A stretch of 64,000 nt of DNA from Turnera subulata (taxonomy: Eukaryota; Streptophyta; Magnoliopsida; Malpighiales; Passifloraceae). Within the stretch, counting starts at the first letter, position 1. The number at the start of each line of letters is the position of its first letter. Below are positions 59,153 to 64,000 of the stretch, piece by piece. Where the stretch lies: the NCBI GenBank assembly GCA_028386065.3, contig JAKUCV010002795.1:4291-68290 (forward strand), written 5' to 3'. The position numbers and the translations under genes are program-made. The notes below the pieces were generated by a model. The model was not told where the DNA came from and made no database searches. It saw nothing but the letters and a program-made list of their open reading frames with translations.

Positions 59153-62100
59153 TTTTTTTTTTTTAATCAAAATGAGGAGAGAAACAGATTACATCATAAG
59201 TGGAATCACACGAGGGGATACAATCCCGGAAATATCCAAATCCAAAATAGGAGCAAAGCCATCTGGTGGCCTAACAAAATGTGATACACCTAAGGGACAA
59301 ACAGCAGCATAGCGAGCTAACCAATCCGCAGCCCGGTTAGCTTCGCGATAAATAGGAGAGAGTCGAACAAGCCAGGACCGTTGCAATAAATGTTGAACAG
59401 CATGGAGTAGAGGGATCGAGCGACGATGCCGGATAGAACTTGACTGAGATTTTGAAGGACATTTCGAGCATCCAATTCCACTCCCACCTGCCGGAACCCG
59501 AGGTCCCAAAGCTTCGTGAGGCCGACAAATAGCGCCCAAAGTTCTACCTGAAAAGCAGAACAGGAACCAATGTTATAGCTAAAACCAGCGAGCCATGCAC
59601 CCGCAGCATCCCTAATAAGGCCCCCTGCCCCGGCCACCAATGGAACCCCACCCATCGATCCATCAGTGTTGAGCTTAACCCAAGAGGTAGGTAGAGGGTG
59701 CCACCGAATCATAACAGTACCCCGTGGTGAAGCACCAACACCCGCCTGAGCTGCAATGGAGGTGGCGTTGTGGAACTCCAATGAGAGGTGTAAAATGGAG
59801 GAGATTGGATTGAAGGGAGGCTCCTCAGCATCATCAAAAATAGAGGCATTATGCCACGACCATAACTTCCAGAAAGTTACCCCAAAGACAAGAGTCCATG
59901 GAACACCTGAGAGAAAGACAAACTCCCAAGAGAGACAATGGATCAGCCAAGCAGCAACAGAGATAAAATCATGGAAGTGGGGGGAAGAGCATAATAAAAG
60001 GAGTGCCAAATATCTGTGGCGGCTGGACAATCACGAGCCATATGAATGATGGTCTCATCATAAGACTGTCAAATAGGACATAGTGGAGACAAGCTCACAT
60101 GTCGCGCAAGGCGCTTGGCATTAGTCAATAGTGAGTTAGTCACAGCCAACCAGAGAAAAGTGCGAATCCGTTCAGGACCAGGCCATTTCCAGATCATGGT
60201 CCAAACTGAATTCTGCGGGCCAGACAAGGGAGGGTGTAACAGCTCATAAGCATAGCTGGTAGTGAAGACACCCGAAGGAGAGTGCTTCCAATAAATAACA
60301 TCAGGTTCTTGGATTGAAGTCGGAACAGGAATGGCTGCTATGTTAAGACAAACCGCAGTCGGTAAAAAATACTGGAATTTATCCCATGACCAACCACCGA
60401 TTGGGGAGATATAATCAGCCACCAAAGAAGACATATAATCAGCCAGAATCGAAGAGACAGCAAGTAAGTAAAGTGGACCTGTGTCTTCCACCCAATGGTC
60501 AGTCCAAAATTTAATAGATAAACCATTACCCACAGACCATCCCGTACCTTGGACAATTAATGGCCAAGCTGCAGCCACACCACGCCACAAAGCTGAACAG
60601 TTCGATGTAGGCAGGGTCTGCGGAATGAAAGGTTCCCTGAACAAGTATTTTGTTTGAAGAATACGAACCCACAAGTCATCCGGCCTAGTAAGTAACCCCC
60701 ATCCAATTTTCGCAAGTAAAGCTTCATTCTGAGATGTAAGCTGTTTAAGACCCAAACCACCAAACACCTTCGGCATACATATTGTGGACCAATTAGTGAG
60801 ATGCATCTTTCGTCCAGTCGGGGAGGAGCCCCAGATAAAGCCACGAATGTGCTTCTCAATAGCATCAATGACACCAGCCGGGAGTCGGACAGATTGCATT
60901 GTGTAGGAAGGCAAAGCTGCAAGTACAGACTTAGCTAAGGTCACTCGGCCAGCCAAAGAGAGATGACGTCCTTGCCAAGTAGAAAGACGGGCCCGAACCT
61001 TGTCAAGAACATAAGTATAGGACGATTGAGTGATCCAACCATGGATAACAGGGACACCGAGATAACGCCCCAAATCATCGGTCTCAATAAACCCAAGGCC
61101 TTGTGAAATCAACCCAGCAGTAACACGCTGCACATTAGGTGAAAAATAGATACGGGTTTTAGAAGCACTAACTTTGAGCCCGGAGGAAGCACAAAACTGA
61201 TCAAGACATATTCTAATAATAGGAATTTGGTCCATAGAGGCCTCTGCAAAGAGAACCATGTCATTTGCAAAGAACAAGTGAGATAATGAAGGACAATTGC
61301 TCTTTAAAATTAGAGGCCTCTACAAGCCCAGAGAGAGAGAATGATCGATCATTTGACTAACTCTTTCAAGGCATAGCACAAATAAGTAAGGGGAGATGGG
61401 TCTTCTTGGCGAACACCGGGTGATGCCTTAAAAGAGTTAGTTGGAACACCATTCCAAAGGATCTGCATTTCAGTGCTGCCAACACATCTGAGAATACAGT
61501 CAACAAAAGGCCGGGGAAACCTGGCATCAAGAAGAGTGTCCCTAAGGAAATTCCAGTTTAGCAGATCATATGCCTTTTCCAGGTCTATTTTAATAGCCAT
61601 ATAAGCACGACCTCCTTTCTTCGTCCGTATTGAATGTATAGCTTCCTGGACAGTAATAATATTATTCGTAATGTGTCTCCCCGGTGTAAAAGAACATTGA
61701 GTTGGAGAGATCAGATTACCAAGGACAGGCTTAATGCGGTTGACCAGGATCTTAGTCAGCACTTTGTACACCACATTGCACAGTCCAATGGGGCGAAACT
61801 GAGAAATACACTCAGGATGATCCACCTTGGGAATAAGGGCCAAAAAAGTCTGGTTCATAGAAGGGCTCCACTTTACACCAGAGAACATGTCACAAATAAA
61901 GGCACAGAGGGAGGTTGCAATGACAGACCATTGAGACTGGAAGAATAGAGCATGAAACCCATCAGGCCCTGGTGCTTTATGAGGCCCAATATTAAAAATT
62001 GCATCTTTAATCTCCTCCTCGGTAGGTAACAAACACAAGGTCTAAACATACTCGCTGGATAAGGTAGGGAAACAATTGACAAGGGGTAAGGGGGGACGAT

Positions 62101-62506
62101 GTTGATTATCCTCTATGAAAATTGTCTGGAAGTAATCAACAGCCATACCCCGCAGCACCATTTCATCCGTGCACCAGAGATCAGAGTCATTCTTGAGAGC
62201 AATAATAGTACTATGCCTCCTCTTGGAAATAGTGGAGGCATGATAATAAGTCGTGTTCCGATCTCCCTGAGTTATCCATTGTCCCCTAGACTTCTGAAAC
62301 CATAGCAGTTCCTCCTGGAGAAGAGTTGTCGCAAACTTTTTCTGTAGAGTAACCTCCTAAGAAGTAAGAAACCGGGATGGTTTATGTTGGAGATAATTCT
62401 GAATGCCATTCAGCCGGGACAACAACTCACGCTTCCTCATAAAGATGTTGCCAAAAACATTGACATTCCAGTCCCCCAAATCAAGAGAAAGTGATGCCAT
62501 GGTGGC
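59153..62506 (-). mobile_element. 5'-truncated L1-type LINE, inactive
   Basis: Minus-strand LINE ending in a 12-nt poly(A) (T-run 59153-59164). From 62506 down, the sequence encodes the end of the endonuclease-RT linker (DLGDWNVNVFGNI), reverse transcriptase, zf-RVT and RNase H. The endonuclease and ORF1 are absent. The 5' end abuts the Ty3/gypsy sequence with no visible target duplication partner, so the boundary at 62506 is approximate. Different from the LINE at 11.5-17.7 kb. Confidence 0.85.
59189..62500 (-). pseudogene. LINE ORF2 remnant: reverse transcriptase and RNase H
   Basis: RT landmarks: KAPGPDGFHALFF, FRPIGLCNVVYKVLTKILVN, IKIDLEKAYD and, after a broken stretch, FFANDMVLFAEASMDQ (the catalytic FADD is changed to FAND). 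RNase H follows: LNTDGSMGG, FQVELWALF, VELDARNVL and ANRAADWLARYA. Stops or frameshifts occur near 62350, 62041, 61349-61280, 60068-60030 and 59400. The stretch 61280-61400, between GVRQEDPSPLTYLC and FFAND, seems rearranged. Dead element. Confidence 0.85.
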
Positions 62507-62836
62507 TTACGGCTGGATAAGCCGGTTGATCTCATTTATTTTTATGACATCTCGTTGTTAATTAAATTTTTATGGAAAATGTTTGTAAGCTGAGGCATCG
62601 GTATTCGTATTCCCGGGTTTTAAGAGTATTTTGATAATTCTCTTTCGTTTAAATATTTTTATTTTTTATTAAATTGGGATACGGGCTTCCACAGTTGGTA
62701 GCGGAGCGGGCTTCAGATCCTTGGTTTTAAAAAGGAATGTGACTTTGAACTTCAAGTGATTTACGTGTTAAAATCGGTTTCTTATTTCTGAAACTCAAAA
62801 GTGTTTTGACTTGTTTGCATTCATATAGGCATCACT
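62507..62836 (+). mobile_element. Ty3/gypsy element: LTR tail and leader before gag
   Basis: Sequence between the truncated LINE and the gag start. At 62696-62713 tggtagcggagcgggctt resembles the plant initiator-Met tRNA primer-binding site (tggtatcagagc...), with several differences, and directly follows a CA-ending stretch (..cttccaca). The roughly 185 bases before it could be the LTR or its 3' part; no second LTR is in the window. Confidence 0.5.
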
Positions 62837-64000
62837 ATGGATCCACCGCAAGACCGGCACCATGCTGATGGGCAGGATGAGCTCCCTAGTCATGTTTCCG
62901 ACTTTATGTCGGTAATGCCAGTCCCTGATGGTCAGGGAAATGTTGGTGCAGCAGGAGCACAGAATGCAGAGCCATTGGTACCTCCTGGTATGGATGCAGC
63001 GATGCAACAACAGTTTCAGGCCTTTCTGCAGTGGCAGCAGTTTCAACAGTTCCATCAGCAACAGCAGGGTGCCCAAGCCGTTCCGGTCGCACCTGTTGTC
63101 ACACCAGTTGTTGGCGGTATGGAGAGTGGTTATAAGCACATGGATAAGACAGCAGTTGAGATGTTCTCAGGAGAGAAAATCACCGCAAGGGTAGCTGATG
63201 ATTGGTTCCGCCAGGTGGAGAATGTCTTAGAGAAGTTCACGTATACACCCGAGCACTGGGCTCGATTTGCGGCACACAAGTTCACGGGTTACGCATTGAG
63301 CTGGTGGCAAGGACTTGTTATGGACCTACCTAGACCAGTGGTGATGCCATGGGCAGACTTCAAAGATAAATTCTACAAGGAGTTTCTTACCATTGGTTTC
63401 TTAGAAGACCAGAAGAAGCAGTTTCTTGAGGTGAAACAGGGACCCGATGAGTCGGTTTCTGCATTCAGGATCCGATTCAGTATTCTTCTCTCTTACGCCA
63501 AGGAGTTTGTGCCCGATGAAGTGACACAATGTAGGCGGTTTGTAGACACTCTACGCCGCGAGTTGGCGATCGTAGTGGCTGGTGGAAGACACCGGACTTG
63601 GGAGGCTGTTTGTGAGGCCGCTTTTGATGCTGAGAGGATTCAGTTGATCGGGCAGGAGGCCCGGCCAGCCGAGCGGGAGAGACAGTCAACAATGCCGGGA
63701 CAGAAGAAGCAACATTTTGGTCCGGGTAATGCAAGTTACATGAGTCGACAGGGTTCTTCCTACCAAGGTTCGAAGAAGTCCCGAGGACAGAAATATCAGG
63801 GTGGACCGGGCAAGTCTTCAGGAGGAAAGCCTTATCAGTCTGGATCTCAGAGGCGGGGCCCTTGGACTAGACCTCCTATTATATGTTGGTATTGCGGGAA
63901 GCAGGGACCCCACCAGTCAGAGTGTTACACGAGGATTCGTGATAATGGAGGTAGGGGGTCCGAGTATACCGTACAGAACTCCGTGGCTAATGGTACAGGT
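62837..64000 (+). CDS. Ty3/gypsy retrotransposon gag polyprotein, open at the window edge
   Basis: An uninterrupted frame of 388 codons from ATG 62837 to the last base. The N terminus is Gln/Pro-rich (about residues 55-85). The retrotransposon gag (capsid) domain starts near residue 105: TAVEMFSGEKITARVADDWF, FAAHKFTGYALSWWQGLV, FKDKFYKEFLTIGFLEDQKK, KQGPDESVSAFRIRFSILLS, FVDTLRRELAIV. It is followed by a basic Gly/Ser/Gln linker and a zinc knuckle at about 350-363 (CWYCGKQGPHQSEC), where the His sits one place later than in the usual CX2CX4HX4C. Protease, RT and integrase would lie beyond the window. No lesion is seen here, so the element may be young. Confidence 0.88.
   Translation, partial: MDPPQDRHHADGQDELPSHVSDFMSVMPVPDGQGNVGAAGAQNAEPLVPPGMDAAMQQQFQAFLQWQQFQQFHQQQQGAQAVPVAPVVTPVVGGMESGYKHMDKTAVEMFSGEKITARVADDWFRQVENVLEKFTYTPEHWARFAAHKFTGYALSWWQGLVMDLPRPVVMPWADFKDKFYKEFLTIGFLEDQKKQFLEVKQGPDESVSAFRIRFSILLSYAKEFVPDEVTQCRRFVDTLRRELAIVVAGGRHRTWEAVCEAAFDAERIQLIGQEARPAERERQSTMPGQKKQHFGPGNASYMSRQGSSYQGSKKSRGQKYQGGPGKSSGGKPYQSGSQRRGPWTRPPIICWYCGKQGPHQSECYTRIRDNGGRGSEYTVQNSVANGTG

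Noticed and set aside
62696..62713. Possible tRNA gene at tggtagcggagcgggctt
   Set aside because: Placed just before gag and resembling the retrotransposon primer-binding site; no cloverleaf seen around it.

Overview
This window is nuclear DNA of a eudicot plant. The genes are split by GT-AG introns, the DNA between genes is AT-rich, and the proteins match plant-only families: allene oxide cyclase, NIGT1/HHO and WIP transcription factors, organellar methionine aminopeptidase, and plant hAT, MULE, LINE and Ty3/gypsy elements. I could not name the species. One ambiguous base (n) lies at 45298.

Layout. A probable LTR remnant (1-498) precedes two intact-looking plus-strand genes: a BRO1-like domain protein (1378-4003, 6 exons, 380 aa, with a MITE in intron 4) and a plastid-type metallo-hydrolase-like protein (4710-7670, 8 exons, 341 aa). 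A nearly complete but dead LINE (11532-17746) follows, with an 11-bp target duplication. Next is a minus-strand NIGT1/HHO-type GARP repressor gene (18879-20892, 5 exons, 424 aa) and about 7.5 kb with no recognised gene. A complete hAT element (28478-32494) has an 8-bp target duplication and an apparently intact 785-aa transposase. A WIP zinc-finger gene (33560-34540) is broken by a 74-nt deletion.

From 37.8 to 54.1 kb there is a minus-strand tandem cluster of three allene oxide cyclase (AOC) genes of jasmonate synthesis. AOC-1 (37840-38755) is open but has lost a conserved Cys. AOC-2 (44254-45162) looks functional. AOC-3 (53189-54051) carries a frameshift and a mutated splice donor. A MULE with about 135-bp terminal inverted repeats and a 9-bp target duplication sits between AOC-1 and AOC-2. 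Between AOC-2 and AOC-3 lie a tRNA-derived SINE, an F-box/FBD-like gene fragment, a B3-like gene of uncertain structure and a decayed partial copy (A) of a methionine aminopeptidase gene.

The fuller copy (B, 55645-58881) of that aminopeptidase gene is also broken, but in a different exon interval, so neither copy alone encodes the enzyme. The right end holds a 5'-truncated minus-strand LINE (59153-62506) abutting a Ty3/gypsy element whose gag frame (62837 onward) is still open at the window edge.

Overall: four genes look functional (BRO1-like, metallo-hydrolase-like, HHO, AOC-2), with AOC-1 as a possible fifth. The rest is an unusually legible record of gene duplication, exon loss and transposon insertion, with target duplications readable for many elements.
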